NCBI RefSeq assembly: GCF_009455635.1
Contig: NZ_QPER01000001.1
Coordinates: 2,914,001 to 2,978,000 of the forward strand
Length of the DNA stretch: 64,000 nt
Reading direction: 5' to 3'
From: Paraburkholderia agricolaris
Lineage (GTDB): Bacteria > Pseudomonadota > Gammaproteobacteria > Burkholderiales > Burkholderiaceae
Positions 48,465-57,339 of the stretch are shown in pieces. The position numbers and the translations under genes were made by a program. The notes beneath the pieces were generated by a model. That model had not been told where the DNA came from. It did no database searches and saw nothing but the letters and a program-made list of their open reading frames with translations. Numbering within the stretch: position 1 is the first letter of the stretch; every line of letters starts with the position of its first letter.

Positions 48465-49667
48465 ATGGAAAGTCTTAAAACCGGCACCGATACCCTCTTC
48501 CTTTTGCTGGGTGCCGCGATGGTGCTGGCCATGCATGCGGGATTCGCGTTTCTCGAACTCGGCACGGTCCGCAAAAAGAATCAGGTCAATGCGCTGGTGA
48601 AGATTCTGGTGGACTTCTCAGTCTCGACGATCGCGTATTTCTTCATCGGCTACACGATCGCCTATGGCGTGCAGTTCTTCGGCAGCGCCGAATCGCTGGC
48701 CGCGCACAACGGCTATGCGCTGGTGCGCTTCTTCTTCCTCCTGACCTTCGCGGCGGCAATTCCGGCGATCGTGTCGGGCGGCATCGCCGAGCGCTCGAAG
48801 TTCAATCCGCAACTGTTCGCCACCTTCGTACTGGTTGGCTTCGTCTATCCGTTCTTCGAAGGAATCGCGTGGAACGGCCGCTTCGGCATTCAGAACTGGC
48901 TGACCCAGGTCTTCGGGGTGCCGTTTCACGACTTCGCCGGCTCGGTGGTGGTGCATGCGTTCGGCGGCTGGGTCGCGTTGCCGGCTGTGCTGCTGCTCGG
49001 TGCACGCCACGGCCGTTACCATCGGGACGGCCGCATTGCCGCGCATCCGCCGTCGAATATTCCGTTCCTCGCGCTGGGCGCGTGGGTGCTGGCGGTCGGC
49101 TGGTTCGGCTTTAACGTGATGAGCGCGCAGACCATCGACAAGATCAGCGGCCTCGTGGCGGTCAATTCGCTGATGGCGATGGTCGGCGGCACGCTGAGCG
49201 CATGGCTCGCGGGCCGCAACGACCCCGGCTTCACGTACAACGGCCCGCTTGCCGGACTGGTGGCGGTATGCGCCGGCTCCGACCTGATGCATCCGCTCGG
49301 CGCGCTGGTGACGGGCGGCATTGCGGGCGTGCTGTTCGTCTATATGTTCACCTGCGTGCAAAACCGCTGGCGTATCGACGACGTACTCGGCGTGTGGCCG
49401 TTGCACGGTCTGTGCGGCGCGTGGGGCGGCCTCGCGGCCGGCATCTTCGGCTTGCGTGCGCTCGGTGGCCTCGGCGGCGTATCGTTCGGCGCGCAACTGG
49501 TCGGCACGCTGGGCGGCATTGTGGTGGCCTTGCTCGGCGGCACGCTCGTGTACGGGGCCATTCGCCTGACGGTAGGGTTGCGGCTCGACCAGGAAGACGA
49601 ATACAACGGCGCGGATCTGTCGATCCACAAAATTTCGGCCACGCCGGAGCGCGAAAGCGTCGGCTGA
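48465..49667 (+). CDS. amt: Ammonium transporter (Amt family)
   Basis: 400 residues and about 11 membrane helices. Amt signatures are AMVLAMHAGFAFLELGTVRKKNQVN, FAAAIPAIVSGGIAERSKF, and FHDFAGSVVVHAFGGWVALPAVLLLGAR (first pore His). SLMAMVGGTLSAWLAGRNDPGFTYNGPLAGLVAVCAGSD and WPLHGLCGAWGGLAAGIF (second pore His) follow. It transports NH3/NH4+ across the inner membrane. No glnK is adjacent. The promoter has a -24/-12 element and an NtrC-like site, so expression should rise under nitrogen limitation. Confidence 0.95.
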   Translation: MESLKTGTDTLFLLLGAAMVLAMHAGFAFLELGTVRKKNQVNALVKILVDFSVSTIAYFFIGYTIAYGVQFFGSAESLAAHNGYALVRFFFLLTFAAAIPAIVSGGIAERSKFNPQLFATFVLVGFVYPFFEGIAWNGRFGIQNWLTQVFGVPFHDFAGSVVVHAFGGWVALPAVLLLGARHGRYHRDGRIAAHPPSNIPFLALGAWVLAVGWFGFNVMSAQTIDKISGLVAVNSLMAMVGGTLSAWLAGRNDPGFTYNGPLAGLVAVCAGSDLMHPLGALVTGGIAGVLFVYMFTCVQNRWRIDDVLGVWPLHGLCGAWGGLAAGIFGLRALGGLGGVSFGAQLVGTLGGIVVALLGGTLVYGAIRLTVGLRLDQEDEYNGADLSIHKISATPERESVG

Positions 49668-49787
49668 GGGGCTGGCAGCACGTTACCCGCGGTTGGCCGC
49701 AAACCGGGCTCAGCGGCGCGCCGGATGCTGCGCGCCGCGCACCATGCTCGTCTGTCCCCAATGCCCGGTGGATGCTAGACTTGCGCG

Positions 49788-49840
49788 CTGGAGATGGCAT
49801 TCTCCATTAACCGCCCTTGATGGCTGATGATGCCTGCTTC
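49788..49840 (+). promoter_or_regulatory. Fluoride riboswitch (crcB motif)
   Basis: From 49790, GGAGATGGCATTCTCC is followed by ATTAACCGCCC, then GGCTGATGATGCCTGC. This is the conserved layout of the crcB motif: first stem GGAG/CTCC with GATG, a conserved TTAACCGC segment, then GGCTGATGATGCC with GGCAT/ATGCC pairing. It lies 84 bp before crcB, the classical target gene. Confidence 0.9.
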
Positions 49841-49923
49841 GCCCGGACGACTGCGGACGTGGCATCACGCCTGCCCCGCGAGCCCGGTTTGTCGATCTTT
49901 TGGCCTCGCCAGAGTACTTTTCC

Positions 49924-50304
49924 ATGTATTTGTCCATTCTCGCGGTCGGCATTGGCGGCGCGCTCGGCTCGCTATTCCGCTGGTTTCTCGGTATCCGTCT
50001 GAACGGCCTGTTCACCGGTTTGCCGCTTGGCACCTTCGCCGCTAACGTGATCGCCGGCTACGTCATTGGCGTCGCAGTCGCAGGGTTCGCGCGGGCGCCG
50101 CAGATCGCGCCCGAATGGCGGCTCTTCGTAATCACGGGGTTGATGGGCGGCCTGTCGACGTTCTCGACCTTCTCGGCGGAAGTCGTGCAGCGCCTGCAAG
50201 ACGGTCGGCTCGGCTGGGCAGCAGGCGAGATCGTCATTCACGTCGGAGCCTCGCTCGTGATGACGATCCTCGGCATCGCAACCGTTTCCTTGCTGGCGCG
50301 CTGA
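49924..50304 (+). CDS. crcB: Fluoride exporter CrcB (Fluc)
   Basis: 126 residues, four membrane helices. Family motifs are [61 protein letters not shown] (the pore phenylalanines and the central Na+-site region) and [17 protein letters not shown]. CrcB forms dimeric fluoride channels that protect cytoplasmic enzymes. ATG 49924 is chosen because the first helix starts right after it. A fluoride riboswitch upstream supports both function and regulation. Confidence 0.96.
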   Translation: MYLSILAVGIGGALGSLFRWFLGIRLNGLFTGLPLGTFAANVIAGYVIGVAVAGFARAPQIAPEWRLFVITGLMGGLSTFSTFSAEVVQRLQDGRLGWAAGEIVIHVGASLVMTILGIATVSLLAR

Positions 50305-50331
50305 GTGCCGCGCGAATAGCGTCTCCCGCCC

Positions 50332-51918
50332 CTACCCGCTTTTTTTGCGGCCGCGCAGCGTAAACGCGGCCAGCGTGCAGCCAAGCATGGCGATACCGGC
50401 CACATAGAAGGTATCGCTGTATGCCATCAGAAGCGCTTCGCGGCCGATCAGCTTGTCCACGATTCCAAGCGCCGCTTCGCGCGCGCCGGCGAGTCCGGAC
50501 GCCGCCATGGCATCGGCCCGTCCTACGTGTCCCTGAGCCAACACCCGGACCATGCCGATCATGCGCTCCTGAAACGCGCCGTTGAACGGCGTGATCGCTT
50601 CTCCGATCCGCGAGGCGTGCAGCTTCTCGCGTTCGACCACGATCTGACTGGCGATCGCAATGCCGATTGCGCCGCCCAGATTGCGCACCATGCTGAACAG
50701 GCCCGAGGCCGATCCGAGCTGGCTTTTCTCGATGCCGTCGACGGCCATCACACCGAGTGCGACGACCACCAGCGACTGCCCAATCCCGCGCACGATCAGC
50801 GACGGCACCACGACGTTCGCCGATGCGTTCACGTCGAGATGAATGTTCATCAGGCAGCCGATCGCGACGAGCGTGAAGCCGGCGATGATCGTCGTACGTG
50901 CGCTGGTGCGGCGCATTAAAGGCGGTGTCAGGAACGACATGACGAACTGAACGAGGCCATACGGCACCATCATCACGCCGATATCCCGCGCACTGTAGCC
51001 CTGCAATTCGGCAAAGTAATTCGGCACCAGAAACACGACCGCGAACACCACGCCGCCGAACAGAAACTGCATCAGACTGGCAATGCCGAAGTTATAGCGG
51101 CCGAGCAGCCGCAGATTGATGAACGGCTCCTCGCGGCGAAGCTGCACCACCACGAACACCGTCAACCCAACCACCGCAACCAGAAACATGTTCGTAATGA
51201 AGCTCGAGCCGAACCAGTCCTTGCGTCCGCCCTCCTCAAGCACGATCTGCAGCGCGCTCAGTCCGATTGCCATCGTCGAAATGCCCAGCCAATCCGCCTT
51301 GCGCAGCCGGTCCAGATGCACGGGCTCGGGTTTGATCGCCCAGCCGATTGCGCCCAGCAAAATGAGCGCGGGCGGAATCTGCAGATAGAAGATCCAGCGC
51401 CACGAATACATGTCGGTCAGCCAGCCGCCGAGCGAAGGGCCGGCCGCCTGCGCAACATTGTTGGCGACCGCGAACAGCGCCATGCCGAGGGGATGCCGTG
51501 AGGCCGGCAGCTCCGTCAGGATCAGCTGGAACGACAGCGGAATCAGCACGCCGCCGAACGCCCCCTGAAAGGCGCGCGCCACGATCATCGCATTGATGGT
51601 CGGCGCCACCGAACACACCAGCGAGAAGATCAGGAATCCACTCGTGCCGACCAGCATCACGCGGCGGATGGAAAACACTCGCACGAGCCAGCCGGTCAAC
51701 GGAATGATGATGATTTCCGCGACCAGATACGCGGTGGTGATCCACGAACCTTCCTCGAAACTCGCGCCAAGCGAGCCGCGAATATCGGGCAGCGATGCAT
51801 TGGTGACGTGCACGTTCATACCGGCCATGAAGCAGCCGAACACGCCGCCGAGCACCGCCACCCACGCGCGCAGCGACACCGGATCATGAGTGCGGGAAGA
51901 AGCGCTCGCCGTGCTCAT
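50332..51918 (-). CDS. EmrB/QacA-type (DHA2) MFS drug exporter
   Basis: 528 residues, 14 membrane helices. VSLRAWVAVLGGVFGCFMAGMNVHVTNASLPDIRGSLG is the typical N-terminus; the motif-C region GAFGGVLIPLSFQLILTELP and PSLGGWLTDMYSWRWIFYLQIPPALI are diagnostic of the DHA2 group. The ATG overlaps the stop of the membrane-fusion gene by 4 bp. With the HlyD-type protein and the NodT-type outer-membrane protein it forms a tripartite pump; substrates are not predictable but such pumps remove hydrophobic drugs, uncouplers or aromatic acids. Confidence 0.94.
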   Translation of the reverse strand: MSTASASSRTHDPVSLRAWVAVLGGVFGCFMAGMNVHVTNASLPDIRGSLGASFEEGSWITTAYLVAEIIIIPLTGWLVRVFSIRRVMLVGTSGFLIFSLVCSVAPTINAMIVARAFQGAFGGVLIPLSFQLILTELPASRHPLGMALFAVANNVAQAAGPSLGGWLTDMYSWRWIFYLQIPPALILLGAIGWAIKPEPVHLDRLRKADWLGISTMAIGLSALQIVLEEGGRKDWFGSSFITNMFLVAVVGLTVFVVVQLRREEPFINLRLLGRYNFGIASLMQFLFGGVVFAVVFLVPNYFAELQGYSARDIGVMMVPYGLVQFVMSFLTPPLMRRTSARTTIIAGFTLVAIGCLMNIHLDVNASANVVVPSLIVRGIGQSLVVVALGVMAVDGIEKSQLGSASGLFSMVRNLGGAIGIAIASQIVVEREKLHASRIGEAITPFNGAFQERMIGMVRVLAQGHVGRADAMAASGLAGAREAALGIVDKLIGREALLMAYSDTFYVAGIAMLGCTLAAFTLRGRKKSG

Positions 51919-53054
51919 GAGCGGCTCGCGGCAGGCTGCGTCACGGGAGCGCCGGTATGAACCCGCGCGACGACCGACATGCCCGGCCGCAACCGGATCG
52001 CGTCGTGCTGACCGGCGTCCATCTGGATCTTCACGGGAATGCGCTGCACGACCTTGGTGAAGTTGCCGGTCGCGTTATCCGGCGGCAGCAACGCGAACTG
52101 CGCGCCCGAGCCCGGTGCGATGCTCAGCACGCGCCCATGCAACGGCTGCCCCGCATAGGTGTCGACGTCGATCTCGACCGGTTGGCCGGCGCTCATGGCC
52201 GCGACCTCCGTTTCCTTGAAGTTGGCGATCACGTAGACATCCTGAAGCGGCACCACGGCGAGCAGCGGTTGCCCGGTCTCGACGTACTGCCCTACTCGCA
52301 CGGTGCGCTGGCCGACCGTGCCGTCGCTCGCGGCGCGAATCTCAGTGTGATCGAGATCGATCTGCGCGAGCGACAGGGCCGCACGCGCGACCTCGAGCTG
52401 CGCTTGCGCCTGTTCGATCGCCGCCATGCCTTGCGCCCTGCGCTTCTCCAGCACGGTTTGCTGGCCGCGCTGGGTTTGCACCGTCGCGGCGGCTCTCGCC
52501 AGTTCGGCGTCGGCGGTGAGCGCGTCGGCATGGGCCTGCTCCCAGCGCTGAGCGCTCGAAGCCTGCTCGGCCGCCAGTTGCCGGTAGCGTTCGGCGTCCG
52601 ACTTGCGACGGTTCGCGCCCGCCCGCGCCGCATCGACGTCCGCCCGCGCGGCCGCCATCACGCTGCCTTGCTGGGCGATCTGCGCATCGAGCGTGGCGAG
52701 ATTCGCCTGCTCCGCGTGCAAGGTCGCCAGCGCCGTGTCGACCGTCGCCTGAGCCTTGGCGACTTTAGCCGCGTAGTCCGCGCTGTCGATATGCGCGAGC
52801 ACGTCGCCCTTGTGCACCGGCTGGTTGTCTTCGACCTCGACACTCGTCACATAGCCCGGCACGCGCGAGCTGACCGTCACCACGTCGGCGCGCACATACG
52901 CATCGTCGGTGCTTTCGATGAAACGGCCGACGGTCCACCAGTGGATGCCCACCACCACGAGCCCAACGACAGCGATGGCCGTGCCCGCGAGCACAAGGTT
53001 CTTTTTGCTGAACGGCGAAGTCTTTTCTTTTTCTGGAACGACCGTGGTACTCAT
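51915..53054 (-). CDS. EmrA/HlyD-type membrane fusion protein
   Basis: 379 residues. A single N-terminal helix (LVLAGTAIAVVGLVVVGIHWW) is followed by the biotinyl-lipoyl half-motif RVPGYVTSVEVEDNQPVHKGDVLAHID. A long coiled-coil hairpin of Ala/Gln/Glu/Arg comes next (about residues 90-210), then IRAASDGTVGQRTVRVGQYVETGQPLLAVVP and the beta-barrel domain. It bridges the DHA2 exporter and the outer-membrane channel. ATG 53054 places the helix at the usual position; the frame is open upstream over 65 codons without support. Confidence 0.93.
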   Translation of the reverse strand: MSTTVVPEKEKTSPFSKKNLVLAGTAIAVVGLVVVGIHWWTVGRFIESTDDAYVRADVVTVSSRVPGYVTSVEVEDNQPVHKGDVLAHIDSADYAAKVAKAQATVDTALATLHAEQANLATLDAQIAQQGSVMAAARADVDAARAGANRRKSDAERYRQLAAEQASSAQRWEQAHADALTADAELARAAATVQTQRGQQTVLEKRRAQGMAAIEQAQAQLEVARAALSLAQIDLDHTEIRAASDGTVGQRTVRVGQYVETGQPLLAVVPLQDVYVIANFKETEVAAMSAGQPVEIDVDTYAGQPLHGRVLSIAPGSGAQFALLPPDNATGNFTKVVQRIPVKIQMDAGQHDAIRLRPGMSVVARVHTGAPVTQPAASRS

Positions 53055-53055
53055 A

Positions 53056-54780
53056 TCAGGACCCTGATGAAAAATTAACGGATACGTGAGGCGGTGCCGC
53101 GGCGTGAGGTGGCGCCGCGTCATGTGGCGCAATGGCCTGGTGTTGCCAGCCGCCACCGAGTGCCTTGAACACGGCGACCTGGTCGGACGCGAGTGCTTCA
53201 GTCGACACCGCGAGCGCGGCGTCGCCGGCAACGAGACTGCGCTCGGCATCGAGCACGTCGAGAAAGTCCAGCGCCCCTGCCTGGTAGTTCAGCTCGGCGA
53301 GATGGAAGGCGCGGGCCGCGTTCGCGCGGGCCGCCTGCAACGCGCTCTGGCGCTCCCACTGCGCGCCGTAGAACGTCAGCGCCTGCTCGGATTCCTTCAA
53401 CGCGACAAGCACGTTCTGCTCGAACTGCGCGAGCGCTTCGCTGTTATCGGCCTTGGCCTGCACCAGCCGCGCGCGGCTCACGGCCATGTTGGGGAAACGC
53501 CAACTGATCAACGGCCCGACGCCCCATGCCAGCGCGTACTGATCGCCAAGCGACGCCAGACTGCCGGTCGTCGACAGGAGGTTCACCGAGCCGCCCAACA
53601 CGATCGACGGATACAGGTCGGCGCGCGCCACGCCGACACGGGCATCGGCGGCGGCCAGCTTGCGTTCCGCCTCACGCAGATCGGGACGGCGGCGCAACAG
53701 GGCGGCGCCGTCGCCAACCGGAAACGGCGCGCTGAGCACGGGCACCACACGGCATTGCCCGGCCGCCTTGGGAAATTCGCCAGGCGGGCGGCCCAGCAGC
53801 ACCGCCAGTTCGAACAGCGCGGCGCGACGTTTGCCCTCGAGCGTCGGCACCGTCGCACGGGTCTCGTCGAAAAAGGCACTAGCGCGCGTGACTTCGAGAT
53901 CGGACACCAGCCCGCGATCGCGTTGCCGGGTGGTCAGATCCACCAGCCGTTGGGCGATCCCGAGCGAACGGTTGGCCACGTCGATCTGTTCGCCGTAGGC
54001 GCACGCGTGCAGATAGGCATCGGTGGTCGCTGCGACAACGGCGACGCGCACCGCGTCGGTGGCCGCCTGCATGGCGTCGGCATCGGCTTGCGACGCCTCG
54101 ACGAGATGGCGTACGCGCCCCCACAGATCGACTTCGTACGAAACCGCCAGCGAAGGTGCGTAAGCCCAGCGCGTGTCAGCCGATTCGCGCCGCGCCGCCG
54201 CGACGATCTGATCGGCGTTCTGCTTGCCGTAGTTGCCGCCGAGCGCAAGCTGCGTATCGGGCAGTTTCGCGGCACCGGTTTCGTTCACCACCGCCTGGGA
54301 GCGTGCAAGACGCGCAAACGCGACCGCGAGATCGCGGTTCTGCTCGAGTGCCTGCTGAATCAGACCGTCCAGCACCGGGTCCTGATAGAGACGCCACCAG
54401 TCGTCAGGTAACGGCTGTTGCACAACCGGCGCATGCTGCGCCGACATGAACGGCGCGGATGCCCCAGCCGGCAACTGTGGCGCGCGGTACGGCGCCTCAA
54501 GGGAACAGGCCGAGGCGAGCAGCGCGAACGCAGCAACGCAGATCGCGCGCAGAGGCGCATGGGTAAGGCGGCGTGGTGCGCGTGGCCGGCAGTTCGTGCC
54601 GCCACGGCCAGCAGAGTGACCGGTGGAAGAAGCGATGCCAGGCGCGGTATGGGAAGCCGTACCGGCAGCGGTACCGGCAGCGGTACCGGCAGCGGTACGG
54701 GAAACGATACTGAACGCGGTACTAGTCGCGGTGATAAGCGCAGTACTGGAAGCGGTGCGGAAAGCGCCCGGAGGAACCAT
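53056..54780 (-). CDS. NodT/OprM-type outer-membrane efflux lipoprotein with repeat-bearing N-terminus
   Basis: The core, from about residue 90 on, is a normal NodT-family outer-membrane factor. AICVAAFALLASACSLEAPYR gives a lipobox at Cys92, then DDWWRLYQDPVLDGLIQQALEQNRDLAVAFARL and YEVDLWGRVRHLVEAS. The family needs a signal of only 20-25 residues, yet the only start in frame is ATG 54780, which adds about 70 residues including 12 tetrapeptide units of x-x-Thr-Ala. No ribosome site is clear. Either the gene has an unusual extension or its true start is a non-standard codon nearer the lipobox. It is first in the efflux operon. Confidence 0.85.
   Translation of the reverse strand: MVPPGAFRTASSTALITATSTAFSIVSRTAAGTAAGTAAGTASHTAPGIASSTGHSAGRGGTNCRPRAPRRLTHAPLRAICVAAFALLASACSLEAPYRAPQLPAGASAPFMSAQHAPVVQQPLPDDWWRLYQDPVLDGLIQQALEQNRDLAVAFARLARSQAVVNETGAAKLPDTQLALGGNYGKQNADQIVAAARRESADTRWAYAPSLAVSYEVDLWGRVRHLVEASQADADAMQAATDAVRVAVVAATTDAYLHACAYGEQIDVANRSLGIAQRLVDLTTRQRDRGLVSDLEVTRASAFFDETRATVPTLEGKRRAALFELAVLLGRPPGEFPKAAGQCRVVPVLSAPFPVGDGAALLRRRPDLREAERKLAAADARVGVARADLYPSIVLGGSVNLLSTTGSLASLGDQYALAWGVGPLISWRFPNMAVSRARLVQAKADNSEALAQFEQNVLVALKESEQALTFYGAQWERQSALQAARANAARAFHLAELNYQAGALDFLDVLDAERSLVAGDAALAVSTEALASDQVAVFKALGGGWQHQAIAPHDAAPPHAAAPPHVSVNFSSGS
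54619..54762. repeat. Array of twelve 12-bp units
   Basis: Twelve head-to-tail units of 12 bp. The centre three (54659-54694 on the plus strand, GTACCGGCAGCG) are nearly identical; the outer ones have diverged. In the minus-strand frame most units end in Thr-Ala with different synonymous codons. Confidence 0.85.
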
Positions 54781-54854
54781 GACAGATGCTCGGCTGTGGA
54801 GTCGGAAGCCTGATGGTAGAGTTCTGCGCTCCGGTTATCTCTCGAAGAATTGCC

Positions 54855-55640
54855 ATGCATCATCGCGAAATGGACAGTTTCGGTTTTTTTGAAAGCCAGA
54901 AAGCGCTGGAAGCCGCGTCCGTCACCGTGCTCGCCACGGATCAGCCCGCGGGCACGGTATTCCCGGCGCACACACATAGCAGCGGCCAACTGATCTACGC
55001 GATCTCGGGCGTGATGATCGTGCGTTCGGCTAGCGGCAGCTGGATCGTGCCGACCGGCCGCGCGGTGTGGGTGCCGGGCGGCGTGCGCCATGAAATCGAA
55101 ATTGCGAGCGACGTGCAGATGCGCACCGTCTACGCGGCCCCCGACGCGCGTGACGCGTTGCCCGACAGTTGCAGGGTAATCCTGGTGAGCGCACTGCTGC
55201 GCGAGCTGATCGTGACCGCGGTCGGCATTCGACCGGCCGCCGGATACAGCGAACGGGAACGGCGCGTACTGGAATTGACTCTCGACGAAATCTGCATGGC
55301 CGCCCCCCTGCTCCTGCACGTGCCGATGCCCCGTCATCCGGCGCTCGTCGAACTGTGCGCCGAACTGATTGCGCAGCCCTCGCTCGACGCGACATTGCAA
55401 GGCTGGGCGGGCCGGGCCAACATGAACCCGCGTACGTTCGCCCGGACGTTCCAGCGCGAAACCGGCATGACGCATGGTTCATGGTGCCGCCACACGCGGG
55501 TTCTGCTGAGCCTGCCACAACTGGCAACCGGCGCGTCGGTGCTCGATGTCGCGCTCGAACACGGCTACGACAGCCCGAGTGCATTCACGGCGATGTTTCG
55601 CAAAGTGCTGGGGGTCGCGCCGAGCGAATACTTCAAATGA
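54855..55640 (+). CDS. AraC-family regulator with cupin domain
   Basis: 261 residues. An N-terminal cupin-like sensor (FPAHTHSSGQLIYAISGVMIV, VPTGRAVWVPGGVRHEIEI) precedes two C-terminal helix-turn-helix motifs (AGRANMNPRTFARTFQRETG; ASVLDVALEHGYDSPSAFTAMFRKVLG). It is divergent from the efflux operon and is its most likely regulator. The start is uncertain: ATGs at 54786, 54855 and 54870 are all in frame; 54855 (MHHREMDSFGFF) fits family length best. A second frame with a strong ribosome site (CGGAGGAACC, ATG 54778) reads a 38-residue peptide over the same bases and ends at 54892. Confidence 0.88.
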   Translation: MHHREMDSFGFFESQKALEAASVTVLATDQPAGTVFPAHTHSSGQLIYAISGVMIVRSASGSWIVPTGRAVWVPGGVRHEIEIASDVQMRTVYAAPDARDALPDSCRVILVSALLRELIVTAVGIRPAAGYSERERRVLELTLDEICMAAPLLLHVPMPRHPALVELCAELIAQPSLDATLQGWAGRANMNPRTFARTFQRETGMTHGSWCRHTRVLLSLPQLATGASVLDVALEHGYDSPSAFTAMFRKVLGVAPSEYFK

Positions 55641-55782
55641 GCATCCAGTCCGGCCGTGTCCAATTCGCGACGATGAGTTGAAGATTCACGCGTGCAGCGC
55701 ACCGGCGTCGTCGAATAGACTGCCAACGCCACTGTGTGAGGTTCATGGCAGCAGGGCACCCTTACCGACCGGGAGAATTTGA

Positions 55783-56721
55783 CTGGATCTGATTCATTGC
55801 ATGCGCGTTTTTTCGGTGCTCGCCGACACCGGCGGTTTTACTCGCAGCGCAGAACGCCTCGGCCTTTCCACGCCTCATGTGTCGCGTGCTATCGCACAAC
55901 TGGAAAGTCATCTTGGCACACGTCTTCTGCATCGCACGACGCGTTCGATGGCGCTCACCGAGGTCGGCCTGCGCTATCTGAGCCGCGTACACGAAGTCCT
56001 GCGCGCGCTGGATGCGTCTGAGCGCGAAGTGAATCTCGCCTCCGCGGAGCCGCGCGGTACGCTGCGGGTGCACTGCAGCGCGAGTCTGGCCGATCACTTC
56101 GTGCTTCCGCTCGCGGCTGGATTCCAGCGTCAGTATCCCCAGGTGAATTTCGATTTGACGGTGGCCTCGCAGATGCCCGATCTGATTCGCGAACGCTACG
56201 ATATCGTCCTGATCGCCGCCAATCACTTTCCCGAGTCCAACCTGGTCGCGGTGAAGGTCGGCACGATTCGAAGCGTGTTGTGCGCGTCGCCGGACTATGT
56301 CGAAGAGCATGGCATGCCGTGCGCGCTTGCCGAGCTTGCGGCACACCGCTGCCTGCAGATTGGCGGCCCCGCATTTCGCGACCGCGAGTGGGCCGTGAAA
56401 TGCGGCGCGGAAACGAGCATGGTGTGCATTGATCCCCAGCTCACCGTCGACGCCGGACGTTCGCTCGCGATCGCTATCCGGCAAGGCATGGGTATCGGGC
56501 CTTTGCCCTCGTATATCGCCGCGCAGGAGATCCAGGGCGGCAACGTGGTCGCCGTGTTACCGGAGTACACGGTCAACGAAACCGACCTGTACCTGTTGTA
56601 CGCGTCCAGACAGTATCTCGACCCGAAAATACGCGCGTGGATCGATTTCACCAAGGCGCATATTCAGATGCAACGCAGCAGCCAGGAGAACCTTCAGGAT
56701 CGCTATTCAAGCGTGCTTTAG
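55783..56721 (+). CDS. LysR-family regulator with probable CTG start
   Basis: 312 residues if translation starts at CTG 55783, 306 if at ATG 55801. The helix-turn-helix is MRVFSVLADTGGFTRSAERLGLSTPHVSRAIAQLESHLG; the effector domain follows from about residue 95. CTG 55783 gives DLIHCMRVFSV, matching the MDLI..MRVF start of many relatives, and GGGAG lies seven bases before it. ATG 55801 has no ribosome site and would cut into the first helix. A stop is in frame at 55780. The preferred inducer or target is unknown. Confidence 0.85.
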   Translation: MDLIHCMRVFSVLADTGGFTRSAERLGLSTPHVSRAIAQLESHLGTRLLHRTTRSMALTEVGLRYLSRVHEVLRALDASEREVNLASAEPRGTLRVHCSASLADHFVLPLAAGFQRQYPQVNFDLTVASQMPDLIRERYDIVLIAANHFPESNLVAVKVGTIRSVLCASPDYVEEHGMPCALAELAAHRCLQIGGPAFRDREWAVKCGAETSMVCIDPQLTVDAGRSLAIAIRQGMGIGPLPSYIAAQEIQGGNVVAVLPEYTVNETDLYLLYASRQYLDPKIRAWIDFTKAHIQMQRSSQENLQDRYSSVL

Positions 56722-56737
56722 ATTCGGTGCCCCGGAC

Positions 56738-57157
56738 TCACGTCTCTTTGCTTTTACGTGCTTTCGCCCGGGTACTCGCCGGCGCGTTCTTCTTCAATTT
56801 GGTCTGGTTGTGTTCAATCGCGGCACGGACCAGATTCTTTAGCGCACGTTCATTGATCCTGTCGCCCTCGAAAAAGTCGATCGCCCGTCTTGCGTTGCCT
56901 TCAAGACCCGCGTTGAACAGCTTCTCGGGATCCGGAAGGCTAGCCCCGTGGGCAAAAGTCAGCTTGACCTTGCCTTTGTGCGCATTGGCGACCGCGATCA
57001 TTCCGTCACGAGACCACACGGGGCTTCCCATCCACTTCCATTCCTCGACGATCTGCGGATCGGCCGCGAGGATGGTCTTGCGCATCGCGGCGAAGGTTTC
57101 ACCACGCCAATCCGTGATTCCCGCGATCATCTGGTCAATGGTTTCTGATGGAGTCAT
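56738..57157 (-). CDS. DUF1801 family protein
   Basis: 139 residues. The chain WRGETFAAMRKTILAADPQIVEEWKWMGSPVWSRDGMIAVANAHKGKVKLTFAHG is the DUF1801 (YdhG-like) pattern; it ends in a basic tail (KLKKNAPASTRAKARKSKET). The fold is known but function is not. ATG 57157 gives the family N-terminus; the frame is open 34 codons upstream without support. It converges on the LysR gene. Confidence 0.88.
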   Translation of the reverse strand: MTPSETIDQMIAGITDWRGETFAAMRKTILAADPQIVEEWKWMGSPVWSRDGMIAVANAHKGKVKLTFAHGASLPDPEKLFNAGLEGNARRAIDFFEGDRINERALKNLVRAAIEHNQTKLKKNAPASTRAKARKSKET

Positions 57158-57339
57158 AGGGTCGTTACGCCTCGAATTCTGGTCCGGTCTCGGCAGAGAC
57201 TGCCTTTGAATTGTGCCAGCATCAATCCGCCGGCGCCAATGAGGCATTAATTTCGCCATTTTTTTCGATTTTTATCGTTATTTTTGTTGTTCCCCTCGGA
57301 GGTAAGATCGCCGCAGCCTGAATAGTAGAAGGGGCAAAA

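Noticed and set aside
49713..49738. 8-bp GC hairpin after amt as terminator
   Set aside because: Ten-base loop and no T-run; may slow transcription but is not supported as a terminator.
54659..54694. Possible CRISPR-like or recombination-site array
   Set aside because: Units are only 12 bp, contiguous without spacers, and degenerate into coding-like tetrapeptides; it is a minisatellite.
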